This document shows, one piece after another, positions 1 to 63,436 of a stretch of 64,000 nt of DNA. Location of the stretch: the NCBI GenBank assembly GCA_021613375.1, contig CM038726.1, positions 12,098,253-12,162,252 on the forward strand. The letters are read 5' to 3'. The position numbers and the translations under genes were made by a program. The stretch's first letter is position 1; each line of letters starts with the position of its first letter. This DNA is from Megaleporinus macrocephalus. Its lineage: Eukaryota; Chordata; Actinopteri; Characiformes; Anostomidae. A model generated the notes under the pieces. The model saw only the letters and a program-made list of their open reading frames with translations, was not told where the DNA came from and did not search any database.

Positions 1-600
1 CAAGTTATGCTGATGATACACAGCTTTGCTTTGTATATTGTATACTGTTGTATTATACGTAAGATCAGAGATTGTCAACAAACTAGGGTGTTTTGGTAAC
101 ATGCATTAAATCTAGGTATTATCCTTGACTTATCTCTAAATCTCACATTTAAAATATAACTAAAACAGTATTCTTTCCTCTTTTGAAGGTGTTTGGCAAT
201 CTCTCACTGCATTATGCTAAGAGGTTTAATCACGCTTTTGTTTTCTCTCGCTTGGATTATTGTAATGCTTTGTTTACTAGCCTATCTAAAAAGAGCATTG
301 ATAAATTGCAGCTTGTACAGAATGCAGCAGAACCATAACATGAAAGAACGAAGACCCCTGTATTAGCAACACTCCAGGTACTTTTATTAGCATTGAAGGT
401 CATTAATGGGCCAGCACCTGCTTACACATCAGATTATCAAAGCAAGTTTACTTCAGTATGATATGTAAAATCAAACATGGGGTTACTGTCCACCAAAAAG
501 TGGTAAGGTGGCATTCATTGTGTCCGTTCCTAAACTGTGGAATTCTCTCCAACAAGACATTCAATAAGCACGCTCAGTTAGCTATTTAAAAAAAAGCCTA
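1..600 (+). mobile_element. Degraded non-LTR retrotransposon (LINE) reverse-transcriptase 3' part
   Basis: The window opens inside a reverse-transcriptase remnant: SYADDTQLC at about 3-29 is the YADD catalytic motif. At about 250-330 the frames give LDYCNALFTSLSKKSIDKLQ and LVQNAA, typical of fish LINEs. Near 400-570 there are pieces like NGPAPAYTSDY and a WNSLQQDI-like end. There are many stops and frameshifts. The 5' part lies outside the window. Confidence 0.7.
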
Positions 601-2640
601 ATACTTTCTGTTGTTTTATATTATTTGTTCTATTATATTTTCCTGTTTCATTTTATTTATTTAATTGTTTATTTTGGCATCTATTTAATCTTTTTATTTG
701 TTTTTTTTATTCCTATTCATTCTTTTTTTTCTCTTATGTTTTACATAAACTACTTGCTATAGGTTTGAGCCAGGAATCCAACAAATTTAATTCAACTTAC
801 TAGTTCTGCCAAGAAGAGTGATCAAATACCCAGCCAGAAATCTGCTATAGATGTATGTTGTACACGCATTCTAGAAAAAGTTTAAAGAAATAATTGAAAG
901 GCCAATATTATTATGACATTTATGCTCATGATGAGTGTATGTGAGTTTTCAACCACAAAAGAAACTCTTGGTCAGAAAGTCCCACCCTGGCCATGGGTCC
1001 ATATGTGGAATGCAAAGAAAAGCCTGTTTTTGACTTAATTATATTTGTGATGTCACAAAAAGCAAGGATTTACATATTAGAATATTATAGACCAGACTGC
1101 TTTTTGAATAAAACAACTAAAACTTTTAGACTTTTATTCCAAGTAATTAAAAAACAAAAAACAGGAAGCAGCTTGGAGATGTTGATATAATAGCAATAAA
1201 TTGTAGATGTAGTTACATGTCTGTGCATAAATAATGAAAAAAAATATGACTTCACAACTGGATAGCTAATATCCCGAAAAGCTGGCTTAATCCTCTCCAA
1301 GCGGAACAGCTGGTACTGGGGAGAGATCTTGCATAACTGGCCCACAGAGAATAAAACTCTCCTTGAATTTCTGAGTCTGTTAAATGGTTTGCCAAAACAC
1401 TTAAGCTTCGTATTTTATGATATGCTATGACTATTTTTTATAGTTACATTATGTCTTCAATGGTATAATTAGAAGAAATTATGTACAGATTTAGGGTGAT
1501 GTATCAATCTGGATTCGATCCTCTGTAAGGGTAAAGATTAATTCTTGGATTTATACAGAATTTATACAACACATGGCTATTTACCAAAATATATATTCAC
1601 ATAATTTTATACTGGATTTACAAACAGGTGGAAGAACACAAAAACATACACACTCACACATATCATATATGCCATATTACTAGCTAAATGTATATGCTGT
1701 ACAAAAGTCAGAGACCAACATGCATTTTTTAGTAAACAGAAACCTTGTATTTAACAGAGAATCACACAGAAGACTCACAACTGTATATTTTTGTATTCCT
1801 TTTTCTCTTTATTACTGCTTACATTCCTTTTGGGAGATTTTCTTTTATATGCAAGACCTTCAAGTCCAGTCTTAAAATTTGATTGTATTTTCTGCTTCTC
1901 ATGATTAAAGTAATCACACTTTTAGTGAACAGCTTCTTTATTTGGTTTGCAAATTGCCTTCTATTTGTTTTTTTTTCCCAGAACAGCTACACATGCTTTT
2001 AAAATCATAATTTTAAATGGTCTTCTCTCAGTGGAAAACAACACCTGTGGACTTTATAGATCTGAAAGAAGAAAGGTGCTTGATCTCCCATCTCTTATCA
2101 ATGATAATAGTTTTGTTGTTTTATCACATTTATATCTTAAATTTTAGATGTTTAATATAACCCTCAAGATTAGTATTGTACAAACATGTCTAATATTTTA
2201 CTCTGTGTTCCCTAAGTCTGGGGAGATCGCCCTATCTTGAGCAAGCAACATTGTGGAATTGGATTGGGTGGGATGTAATGATTCCATTTTTGTTCCACTC
2301 ATCTGACAACTTGGGTGGAGAGAAAGTTCTACCCTTCCTTCCTGTTCCCACTTATCCATCAATCCTCCAGAGAGAAACCTACAGACTGGTTTCTGTGAAT
2401 CACTCTGAGAGCTAATCCATCAACTCCCTTTAGTAGTCACACTGGACATGGCACATAATTGCATGTAGAGCATAAAGATGGATAAAGATAAAGAGCCAGC
2501 TCACCTGTCCATTACTACTACACCCTCAGTTACATCACTGTGCCATCCAGATGCACCAGCATTGAGATAGGATGGGACTGTTTCAGCTCACGCCCACTTA
2601 ACATAAAGATTCAGTCATAGACTGCCTCGAACAGACTGCC
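601..2640. other. AT-rich stretch, no gene recognised
   Basis: AT-rich sequence with poly-T runs and only short chance reading frames. No conserved protein, RNA gene or clear repeat family recognised. Confidence 0.5.
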
Positions 2641-2960
2641 TCAGTCATACACTGCCTCTATCTGTGCAGCTTCTAAAGCTTTGCTATCCAGATTTCAAAC
2701 AGAGGCTCCTTTCTTTGGCATTTAGTTCAAACTGTAAATACTGTTTGACCAGAGGAGGATGGGTCTCCCCTTGTAAGTCTGGTTCCTCCCAAGGTTTCTT
2801 CCTCCAGTTGAGGGAGTTTTTCCTTGCCACTGTTGCCTCTGGCTTGCTCACTGGGGGATATATGTTATAACTGTTTTCAAAACTCTGTAAAGCTGCTTTG
2901 AGACAACATCGTTGTAAAAAGCGCTATATAAATAAAATTGACTTGACTTGAATTATGGAA
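2640..2960 (+). repeat. Dispersed fish repeat with short-period tail
   Basis: Contains phrases common to a fish-wide repeat: tcctcccaaggtttcttcct, gggagtttttccttgccact and gctgctttgagacaacatcg. It ends gcgctatataaataaaattg followed by tgacttgactt repeats, like LINE or SINE 3' tails. Class assigned by style only. Confidence 0.6.
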
Positions 2961-4289
2961 GAAGTGTACGGACAGGCAGAAGACTGAAATGCCAATACAC
3001 AAGTCAACTGGAATTTAAACTTTGAGCATATATTCCCTTTCCTATTTCTGAGGTGTTGTCTGTTTTATAGAGGTAAATTATGGATTGTAAAAAAGTGATG
3101 CATTTTATAAACTACATTGTTTAGCTATGGCTAAAATAACTAAAGCACCACATTTGTATAGTCACCACATTAAATCTATTGGTCTTACATGGCCACCCAA
3201 TTCTAAAAGTTCTAGCAACAACAATGGTTTATGAAAGCCTCTATGCAGCTCCTAAATAGAATTATAACCGTGGTTATATATTGCATTGGGTAATGATATC
3301 TCCAGCCTTGAGCACTGGAGATGAGCAATCAGCTGTATTCAAGCAGTAATGCTGTTGGACGTTTGGTCATATAGGTTGCAAAAAAATATTAGGTAAAACT
3401 ATATTAGTATTTTTATTATTTATTTATTTATTTTGATAGTGTAATTTTGGCATTGTTTCATTTACAGCAAAGTAATATTTATTAGTCATTGTCATAGTCC
3501 CAGAAATTCTGTATCAGTGCAGCATTCTTATTTTATTGTTTACAGATGCAGTCGTAATAATCTTCCCATATTTAGCAAAGATGAGTCACTTGATTGGTTA
3601 TTCTCTGTGCCAACAATTCTCATCAAACTGAGCCAACAGGACACAGTAGTAAGCTGCCACGTAAGGTAAATACAGCTCTGTTGCTTAGATCCAGTCCAAA
3701 AGGGTCACAGTTGAATTTCTTCTACTTCTGTTTCCACTTATGAAGGGTTTGACTGTTAGCCTGGCAAAAACCATCCTAAATCTCCCGAGCTTTCTTTTTC
3801 GTTCCGCTCCATAGCTTCTGTCTGAAACAGGCTGAAGAGCAAAAAAACTTTCATATGGGTTTTACCAGTGAGCAAACTGGAAAATCAAGCTCTTGCGGAA
3901 GAAAAGCAAAATCATCACAGTCAGGAAAAGCTTTTGCAGATTGCATCTGGGTCTGTTTTTTTAGATTCAGTTCAGCCTAACAGGATTGCTGTAACTGAAA
4001 ACGAGTAGTGTCGATGCCAGCCACAAAAAAACAGTCGTTATTCTGATTTATGTTTTAAGTTCTATCACCTCTGATTAAAACGACTCACTGTTAGCACTGT
4101 TAGAGCAAATGTTAAGCTGTGCAGTGTTGTGTGCACTCAGCAATGGATTTATTCTGGGCTGGAAATATTCATCAGTGCAAAACATAATATAGCTCTGTTG
4201 TTGAGCTTGGTTACAAAGAACAGTAAGTAAAATTCATGCAAAGTCTAAGATATACTGGTATATGAGTAGATCAGTGCTGCTACAGTTTT
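2961..4289. other. Noncoding stretch, no gene recognised
   Basis: Low-complexity AT-rich DNA with short TTTA runs near 3415-3435. No conserved frame or known repeat identified. Confidence 0.45.
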
Positions 4290-4640
4290 CAAACACTGTG
4301 TCCACTCACTGTCCACTCTATTAGACACGCCTACCTTGTAGATCTCATTGATGACAGCCAATCTGTTGCTGTAGACTTTGTGTTAGTCATCCTTTAGTTC
4401 TTCATCAGTGGTCACAGGACTCGGCTCACAGGATGCTGGCTAGATATGTTTGGTTGGTGGACGATTCTCAGCCCAGTAGTGACACTGAGGCACAGTAGCT
4501 CTCCTGTGTGTGATCCACTCACACCAGCACAACATACACTTACATGTACCCTCTATGTTAAAGTCACTGCAGTGTTGAAAATGATCCACTACCCAATTAA
4601 TTCCTGCTCTGTGGTTTTTGTACCACAAATAGTACAAGAT
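4290..4640. repeat. MITE-like repeat copy
   Basis: Carries the family phrases tgtccactctattagacac, gatccactcacaccagcaca and cctgctctgtggtttttgt. The same phrases recur at 10640-10860, 16390-17520 and 34940-35110. No protein-coding capacity is visible. Confidence 0.6.
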
Positions 4641-4889
4641 TTATATTCATGTGTGCATTTAGATCTGTCATTTTCCAAAAGACCAAATTATACATTTTCA
4701 AAATAAATAACTTTCATCATTAAGGCACTGCGGCTTTGCCATATTTGTTTTCTTTCATTGACACTGCCAATACGAGTGAATGACTGAGGGAATGAACAAG
4801 GTTTGTGATGACTGAGTTTTACTGTAGAGGTTCTGTACAGGAACTGGAGACACGTTCTTTTAGTTTCTGAGCGGAACAACTAAACCAGC

Positions 4890-4897
4890 GACGTCAC
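4890..4897 (+). promoter_or_regulatory. CRE-like site upstream of spag8
   Basis: The sequence gacgtcac matches seven of eight positions of the palindromic cAMP response element. It lies about 165 bases before the spag8 ATG. Testis genes are often driven by CREM through such sites; use here is inferred. Confidence 0.4.
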
Positions 4898-4913
4898 AAT
4901 GGCGTTTGTTTAC

Positions 4914-4928
4914 GTTTGCTATGGCAAC
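4914..4928 (+). promoter_or_regulatory. X-box-like RFX site upstream of spag8
   Basis: The sequence gtttgctatggcaac resembles the imperfect inverted repeat bound by RFX factors. The right half GGCAAC is perfect and the left half is GTTTGC. X-boxes within 200 bases of the start are typical of cilium genes, and SPAG8 is axonemal. No TATA box is obvious. Confidence 0.45.
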
Positions 4929-5060
4929 GCAGAGCAAGGATTTGCTGAACGGAGACTCGTAAACAGCAGGAAGAGACACTGTCGTCACTCGCAGTCATTT
5001 GGAAATTAGAAACGACAAATTAATTCAAGCTGTCGCGTTTACATGTAAAATGCAACTAAA

Positions 5061-14020
<8,960 letters not shown>

Positions 14021-14556
14021 TAGAAGGGAAATGTAATTAATATAATATCGTTTTCACCTTCCAGTTTATTCGTATTTAAACAACACTGAATACAGCACAT
14101 ACATATCCACTAAAGTATATATTAAAACACATGATTTTGTCCAAAAAAGGGAAAATCTGTTATCCTAAATGATCTGCTGATCTATTGTTTCTAATTTATT
14201 GCTGGCGTCAAACAAAACACATCACCATTATGTAAGGTACTTTCAGTTAGTGGGATGCTGAAGCTTAATGGCTGTGCTTTTCTTTTGTCAGAGTAACAAG
14301 CAGTGCCATTTTATTACTGTGTGTGATGTATGTGCTGTATATGAATTAGTGTTTTAAAGTTTTTATGGCATAGTTTGGCTTAATTTTTAAAGTGAAATTA
14401 CTGCCTGTGCCTATATTGGTTAAATTGGATTTACCTTGATTTTTGTGCTGAAATATGTGTAACCCAATAATGTGCATGTTACATTTCATAAAAATTAAAG
14501 AGAAAATGAGACATTTTTATTTATGTATGTTTATTAAACCAAGAAAAACTGTGATT

Positions 14557-14562
14557 AATAAA
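14557..14562 (+). terminator. Candidate spag8 polyadenylation signal
   Basis: A canonical AATAAA lies 537 bases after the spag8 stop codon. An ATTAAA variant occurs about 65 bases earlier and could be used instead. The choice cannot be settled from sequence. Confidence 0.4.
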
Positions 14563-16314
14563 ATCACTTTTGTAGGTGTTGTCATGCCAAGATATGTAGC
14601 AAAACATAAATTGACCAAATAAAAATGACTAAGAATATTATATATTTGCACACTTCTACTGTTAACTATATACTAATATTTTTTAAAGATTTTTTTTTTC
14701 TGTGATCAGTTATTGATAAAAAAAAATTAACTACACCTTCAGAAGAGTCTTTTTAATCTTCGGTTTTTATACTGACTGTGTAATATAAAACTTAAATGTC
14801 AAAGTACCATGTAATACTAATTAATTATTTGTATGTAGACACATTTGGTGACGGACGGAAGGCTTTTTTCTTGATTTTGTAACCAACATTGTTTTAGTTT
14901 TGTCAACATTTCAAATATTTTTTAAAAGCTCAAGACTACAAAGTCCACGTTGTATCATTTTTTAAATATTACAATAAAAATACACAAAGCTTGCTTTTGA
15001 GTAGGTAGATAACAGTATGTAACAGTGTCATCTTAAGAATAATTTGCATATGACACATTATGACAAAGGCTAATAATAGGAACAAAAATAAGTCCCCTGA
15101 ATTAATCCTTAAGGTGTTAATGTTTATTCACTCACAGGTAGGCACGTGAATGTACAAGCATAGAAAATTCCATGCATGTGCTGGCAGAAATTAACGTCAT
15201 CATATGGGTAAACAGATAAACAACAGCTAATTATACACAGTGTTTTCTACATTAAGCACCTTTATATAGTGATGTTAAACACAATGATTTGTATCCATGC
15301 ATGAAAGTGGTGCAGTGGTGGTGATAGGAACCAGACATAAGAGTTTTACTGGGTCAAAAACAGGGGATCCCATTTCATTTGCAATGGGATGGTAGGGGTG
15401 CAGGTTTTCCTTACAAGGAAGCAGAACAAACCTGATCCCACTCATTTAATCAGTCAGTCTTGGTCTTCATATAACTGATCAAGGGCTCTCCTGCTTTGTT
15501 GCAACAGAAACCTGCAGCCATGCTATCTCTTTACAGAGTAATTTATGAAAGGGTCACAAATATACTGCCTGTTAGTGTTACATTAGTTCTGGGAGCAGGT
15601 TTTAGCCTATGACCTTCACAAGCCAGATGCAAGGTGCTGTAAGACTAAATAGTCCACCAAGATTGTCTTTCCTTTTCTTCTTTTTTCTTGTTTACCGTTA
15701 CTGCCTTCAGATATATACACAACACCCTATCCAAACTGAGTACTAATGATTTGCAGTAGTTTGTTTTCTAACCCCAGTGAACTTTTTAGCAGTGTTAAGC
15801 AAAGAGAAACCCAGGGCTGATTCCTTACAGACAGCATATGACACTGATGAAGTTGGGTTAGTTGATAGAAGTTGATCATGCTGTTTGATGCAGTCTGTCG
15901 TTTTCCTGCATTGAGCGAGTCTGAGTCTCTCAAACGGCGCTCTCGGCTGGGATTAGAGCTGTGTAGCCATGGTAACGAGGCAATTTTAGACTACGTTCAT
16001 GTGGATCCCCCTCGTTTGTTTTTCTCTTCCTTTCTTTTTTTTTCTTTTGGCCGGTATTTGTCATCTGCTAGACGCTAAGTGGATGAATTGATGCTATTTA
16101 GTGTTTTTGTTGCCCTGGATAAGAGACAAAACATTTGCTGATAAGTGTTTTTCAGACATGAATATTTTCTTTCAGATTTCTTCACAGATTCATCTGCACA
16201 ACTACTGTTTATTTTCTGAATGTAAAATATTAGACATAAAATAAATTGAGGTATTAGAAAATCATCAGACATCATATAGTTAGACCTGCCGTTTGTGTTC
16301 ATATTATGCATACA

Positions 16315-16354
<40 letters not shown>

Positions 16355-16390
16355 TCCTGAGCATTTTAGTAGGAACACTCCTTGAATCTT
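14563..16390. other. Intergenic DNA after spag8
   Basis: AT-rich with poly-T tracts. A less AT-rich patch at 15880-16080 lacks a convincing exon. A CA repeat lies at 16319-16351. No gene recognised. Confidence 0.5.
16319..16351. repeat. (CA)n microsatellite
   Basis: Sixteen uninterrupted CA units. Confidence 0.95.
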
Positions 16391-17520
16391 TCACTTTGCA
16401 CTGTGTAGTTTTACAATTACATACTGTACTCCATGTTTTTTCTGTATAACTTGTTATACCCCTTTACCCTGTTCTTCTGTGCTCAGGACCCACACATGAC
16501 CACCACTGAGCAGGTATAATATGGGTGGTGGATCATTCTCAGCACCGCAGTGATACTGACATGATGCTGGAGTGAGTGGATCTGACACAGCGGTGCTGCT
16601 GGAGTTATAAACACCTTAGTGTCACTGAGAATAGTCCACCAACCAGAACTATCCAGCCCACGGCGTCTTGTGAGCAGAGTCTTCCTTGCTTGAATAACCA
16701 GCATGTCACCAACAAAGTCATCATATATTGTTATGTTGTTATATATATTGTTATTACCAAGCTAAACCAGTCCAGGGCCAGTTTAAACCAGTATGAAATG
16801 TATGTTGGTTTGTCCTGTTATATTTATGTGTTTTGACCACTGAGGAATTATAGGATGCAGCAACATGAGTGATCATCTTTGACTTTACATTTACAAGGTG
16901 GAACAACAATGTAGGAGTGTCTAATAGAGTGGACAGTAAGTGGACACAGTATTTAAAAATGCCAGCAGCACTGCAGTGTCTGATCCGCTCAAACCAGCAC
17001 AACCCACACACCACATCAATGTCACTGCAGGACTGAGAATAGTCCACCAACCAGAATTATTCAGCCAAAGGCATCCTGTGGGCAGAGTCTTCCTTGCTTG
17101 AATAACCAATTACCAATCTAAACCAGTCCAAGGCCTGTTCTTTCTTTCTTTTATCAGTGTTTTGACCACCGAGGAACTATAGGATGGAGCAACAGAAGTG
17201 ATCATCTTTGACTTTACATTTACAAGATGAACAACAATGTAGGAGTGCCTAATAGAGTGGACAAAGAGTGGACACAGTACTTAAAAACTTCAGCAGCACT
17301 GCAGTGTCTGATCCACTCACACCAGCACAACACACACTTACATACCACTGCCACGTCAGTGTCACTGCAGGACTGAGAATGACTCACCACCCACAAAATA
17401 ACTGCTCTGTGGTGGTCTTGTGGGGGTCCTGACCACTAGAGAACAAGTTGAAAGAGGGTAACAAAGTATGGAGAGAAACAGATGGACTATATGAAACTGT
17501 GAAGTCTAGAAGGTTACTTT
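16390..17520. repeat. Cluster of MITE-like copies with internal tandem duplication
   Basis: At least three partial copies. gatcatctttgactttacat occurs at about 16873 and 17198; tgcagtgtctgatccgctca and its variant recur; cagagtcttccttgcttgaa occurs at about 16674 and 17085. The spacing shows duplicated blocks of roughly 320-410 bases. No coding capacity. Confidence 0.7.
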
Positions 17521-18597
17521 ACATATAAAAATAGATGTTGTGTATCTTCATGTTCTACATTTCAGTTTTCTTTGTTCCCTTTGGATCCCTGTCAGTCTAA
17601 ACTACGAGGTGTCACCCTTACGCTTATATTCAGCTACAGATCGCTCTCTGATTAGCTATGTTTGTCTCTCTAACCTCTAATTAAGTGGCACAGCCTTCTT
17701 GCTGTCTGCCTGTCATTACTGCTGGGTTCTTTTGAGGTGTCGAATCGCTACGACAGTCTGCATCAGTAGTCAAGACAGTGAACTAGTACGTCAGGAATAA
17801 ACGCATCTGCTGCTGATTGAAGAGGACGTGATCATAATTATAGCTGCAGTGTATTAAGACTTTGAAAACAAAGAAAATGAGCAGCGTACCCGGGGTTGTC
17901 TCATTACCAAGCGCCCGGCAGCCTGAACTCTTCACCAAAGCTGTCACGGCGACAGAGCCCAGAGTGGGAGGTCATTAAGAGACGTGTAGGTTACATGATG
18001 CAGCGAAGACGATGCAGCACCCGCATACACTCAAAACTTTGCATTCCTTACTTTGTGGGGTCCCTCCATTGTAGCAGCTGATTTCCAGGCTGGTTAAAAC
18101 TGGTCTGGTGCTGGTCACCAAGCATGGACATTCAGGCATAGCAGCATCCAGGATGCTGGTTTTGGTAACCAGGGTATGAGAATATGAGTGCATTAATGAG
18201 CATTAATGAGGAGCATTAATGAACTCAGGCACTTACAGATGCTGGGATGATGATAATGGGACCTGAACCAAACGGTTGACCATTTCAGTTTTTAAAGTAA
18301 ACCCCTGACACCACAAGATGTTTACAATTCCTGTCTCAGTTCTGTTATATACTAAAAACAATTCTATTGTGTCCTTGTAGTAAAAACAGCATTTTGAATA
18401 CATAAAATAACATTTTCTAAATACCTATGTGCCTGGTTCCACAGGAAAAAAAAACAATTAAATATTCAGACAACAAAATTGGTTTAAACCCAAGGCATTA
18501 AGACAGCAATAAGCTAAATATATACATAAGAATCATTATACAGTTATTTCTATTGGTAGGTGGTCGTCCCAACCCCTAATTTCCCATTTTCAACCTG

Positions 18598-18599
<2 letters not shown>
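17521..18599. other. Intergenic, slightly GC-richer patch
   Basis: 17580-18130 has balanced composition and a few CpGs. No frame with recognisable protein. It could be a conserved noncoding element or an old repeat. Confidence 0.35.

Positions 18600-18665
<66 letters not shown>
18600..18665. repeat. (AT)n microsatellite
   Basis: About 33 AT units without interruption. Confidence 0.95.
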
Positions 18666-18667
<2 letters not shown>

Positions 18668-19123
18668 GTTTAAAGATAAAAAACACATGCAAAGAGATGC
18701 AGCTACAGCTTATTTTATTTGGGGTTGGTGAAGAGTGGTCCATGTGGTTGTAGTGGGCTGGTTTAGTCCAGGGCTACTTATTAGGTTATTTCAAGATAGT
18801 ACAGTTAGGGAGGATATTTTAAACCTGCTAAATTTATCCTCACCACTCATTTGGATGTAAGGTTCGAATCACTTATTCTGCTGACTTATCATGGTGTGTA
18901 GGTTATATCCCATATGAAATGTGTTTTTAACCATGTATAAATAATAGGGACCATATAAACATTTGCATTGTCTGTTTATTTTATCTGTTTATATTCCCAA
19001 CTTTGTGGTATTTTCCGCTGCCTCTCTCTGTAGTTAAATACTGTTCTCCCTAAATTCCCAAATGCAAAATCTTAGCTTTTTAATGGTTTTATGAATTATG
19101 TTTACGTTTTTCCACAAACTGTT

Positions 19124-19124
<1 letters not shown>

Positions 19125-19158
<34 letters not shown>
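19125..19158. repeat. (CA)n microsatellite
   Basis: Seventeen CA units. Confidence 0.95.
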
Positions 19159-19160
<2 letters not shown>

Positions 19161-19899
19161 TGTTAAAAGACCCAGATGCCTAATGGATGCTTAATGATCA
19201 ATGATGTCATCCCTTTAGTTGCATATGCCCCACTGCACCATTCAGTAAACGGTAATGAGGCATGTTCACCATGTCTTTTTACATCACTTAAGTAGCAGAC
19301 AGTACCGGCTCCAGTATGAGCTGTGATTAAGGATGTGATGGTGAAGGAAGTTCACTCTGATATGCTCCACAGTGAGTGATTTCCTCATACTCATACTTGT
19401 TTAGAAGGTTAACAATATTTAGCCCTGACACTTGTAATGACTTAGCACTTAAGAGTTATGGCTGGTATGGACAAGACAGCTTGTGTATCTTAGATATCTG
19501 AATGAATATGCTACACTCACTTATTCTGAGAGTGCTGGGTGGGCTTTATTTGCTGTAACATGATCTGAGTTACAGAGCTCTGGGGGAGGATAAGGTATTC
19601 AAGACTGTGAGTAATATCCAAATTCTGCTTGCGAGAAACCCATTCAGGAGGCAGGTTTCTGGGAGACATCTTTTCATTGCTTAATTTAGTTTATTGATGT
19701 CTGATGGACACACACACACAGCTACAGGCCACCATTTTTTATTTTTTCCAGAAAATAGCTAGTTACACAGAAGTCTCAATAACTAATTAAAATACAAGCT
19801 TTTTCAAAATTTAGTGTATCCACCCTTTGCATTTATTACAGCTTGCATGCTTTTAGAGGGACTGGTTTTCAGTTCTGCAGAAATATTTTGGTTGTTTTT

Positions 19900-20220
19900 T
19901 TTACTTCTCAAGTAATCCAATCATTGATGCTGAGGTCTGGACTCTGAACAGTAGTGGCGTCTTTATCTGATTAGCAATTTTTTTTTGTTTTTTGTCCTTT
20001 TCCTTTTTCCAGAAACTGCTTCTTCACATATACACATTTTCAAACCCCCAGTTTTTGCAACATAGAGAGAAAGTGGGAGAATTGACTGAAACACCTATGG
20101 AATTTCTGAGATCTGACAAAAGTAGGGGTTGATTTTCTCCTCTGTCTCAAAGATGAAAGCTGCTGTTTATGTGATGGTGGTAGTTATAGTGGTCTGCCAG
20201 GTTTTGCACAGTTGTTAGAA
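19900..20220 (+). repeat. Dispersed repeat, related to 60440-60740
   Basis: gatgctgaggtctggactct and gattttctcctctgtctcaa followed by a tgtttatgtgatg-like end parallel aatgttgaggcctggactct and ggttttctccactcagtctc at 60490-60720. Same order and orientation. Family name unknown to me. Confidence 0.5.
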
Positions 20221-20929
20221 GTCCTATTTTATATTTTTAAAATGTTCATTTATTACTGTCCAGTGAAGTTTTTTTTATTGTTTGGAAAATTCACCAATCA
20301 TCATGACAATGAACAGTGTACTTGATCACTAATACCACTGGATAGTGACAGCTCCAAAAAGAAATCAGTCAGTAAGATCACACTGCACATTAACAAAGCA
20401 GGCAGCATACTTTTATATTTGGTTTATTGAACAAAATATTTTACAATGTCTTGGATATACATATATACAAATATTAACTTGGATAGTACCAGGGCGAAAC
20501 TTAACGTCTTGATGCCAGCACTGACTAACGTTCGATGTACTGTAACCCTTCACCCCTCCTTTTGGATGCTGTATGGACATATCGAGTACATGTCACCAGT
20601 TTCCAAATATCACATATAAATTCGAATATAGAAAGCACAAAAATATGAATCTCACGTGAAAAAAAGTCTCTGACTCTCAACACGGAAAGCTTTTTTATCA
20701 TAAAAAAACACTTTACAATTAGATTTTTGCAGTTAAAGCAGGTATGAAATATACCTGAATTGACCTCCTTCAAAAAGGTATTAAGAGTAATGCGATGCCA
20801 TTCTGCTCTGAAAACAAGCAGTGCATTTAATTGACTTAGGTCAATTGCATTCATCATTTCCTTATGAATAAAAAGCATTGCTTTAACACAGTTGCGTATT
20901 CAACTTACTTTTGGAAATAACTATGTTGG

Positions 20930-21340
20930 TGTATCACTGGGTTGCCAGTTTACTGGCAATCTACACTGGCCATTTAATCAGGGACACCTACTGTATAGAA
21001 GCAGTATGTAGACTTACATATACTGACTGTATCATTAGTCTCTTTCTATTTTATCCATCAGCCGAGAGGAACCAGCAAAGGATCCGGCCAAATATTATTT
21101 GAGTGTGGACCCTTCTCAGCACAACTGTTAATCTAATGTAAGTAGCATGAGCCCAGGCAAGGTAGTGTGTATTTTGCTAGTACAAGTGCGAATTAAAAAC
21201 AGTTCTTCAACCAAGAATATCTAGCCAACATTGGCCCTGTAGCACTGTTTCAAAGTTTGGAGGCTGAATAACACAAATTATGCATCAGCAGATGACCTTT
21301 AGTCTTTAACTTTCTTTACCAACAAAGTATATGTGTCTAA
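20930..21340. repeat. Possible short DNA-transposon-like repeat
   Basis: Phrases such as tacactggccatttaatcag and a tgtgtctaataatggc end look like fish MITE families. It lies where a long npr2 3' UTR would run. Assigned by style only. Confidence 0.35.
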
Positions 21341-21361
21341 TAATGGCGCAAATAATGCCAA

Positions 21362-21367
21362 TTTATT
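21362..21367 (-). terminator. Candidate npr2 polyadenylation signal
   Basis: Minus-strand AATAAA 178 bases after the npr2 stop, followed by a T/G-rich stretch (near 21320-21340). A second AATAAA lies at 20423-20428 and would give a longer 3' UTR that crosses a repeat. Confidence 0.4.
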
Positions 21368-21544
21368 CATTTGGAAATAATGTACACATTTGAGTCAAGT
21401 CAATTCAAAGCATCACCTATTTTCAGTATATGCGAGCTGGGGCAGGTGGATTGGTGCACGCTTTGGGACGCAGAATCTAAATCCAAAATAGTGGCTCTGG
21501 CCGCAGAGGCTTGGCTGGCAGCTCTCGCTCCATCAGCAGGGTTC

Positions 21545-63436
<41,892 letters not shown>

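Noticed and set aside
18861..18870. ggttcgaatc, a perfect tRNA B-box
   Set aside because: No matching A-box, cloverleaf or SINE body could be found around it.
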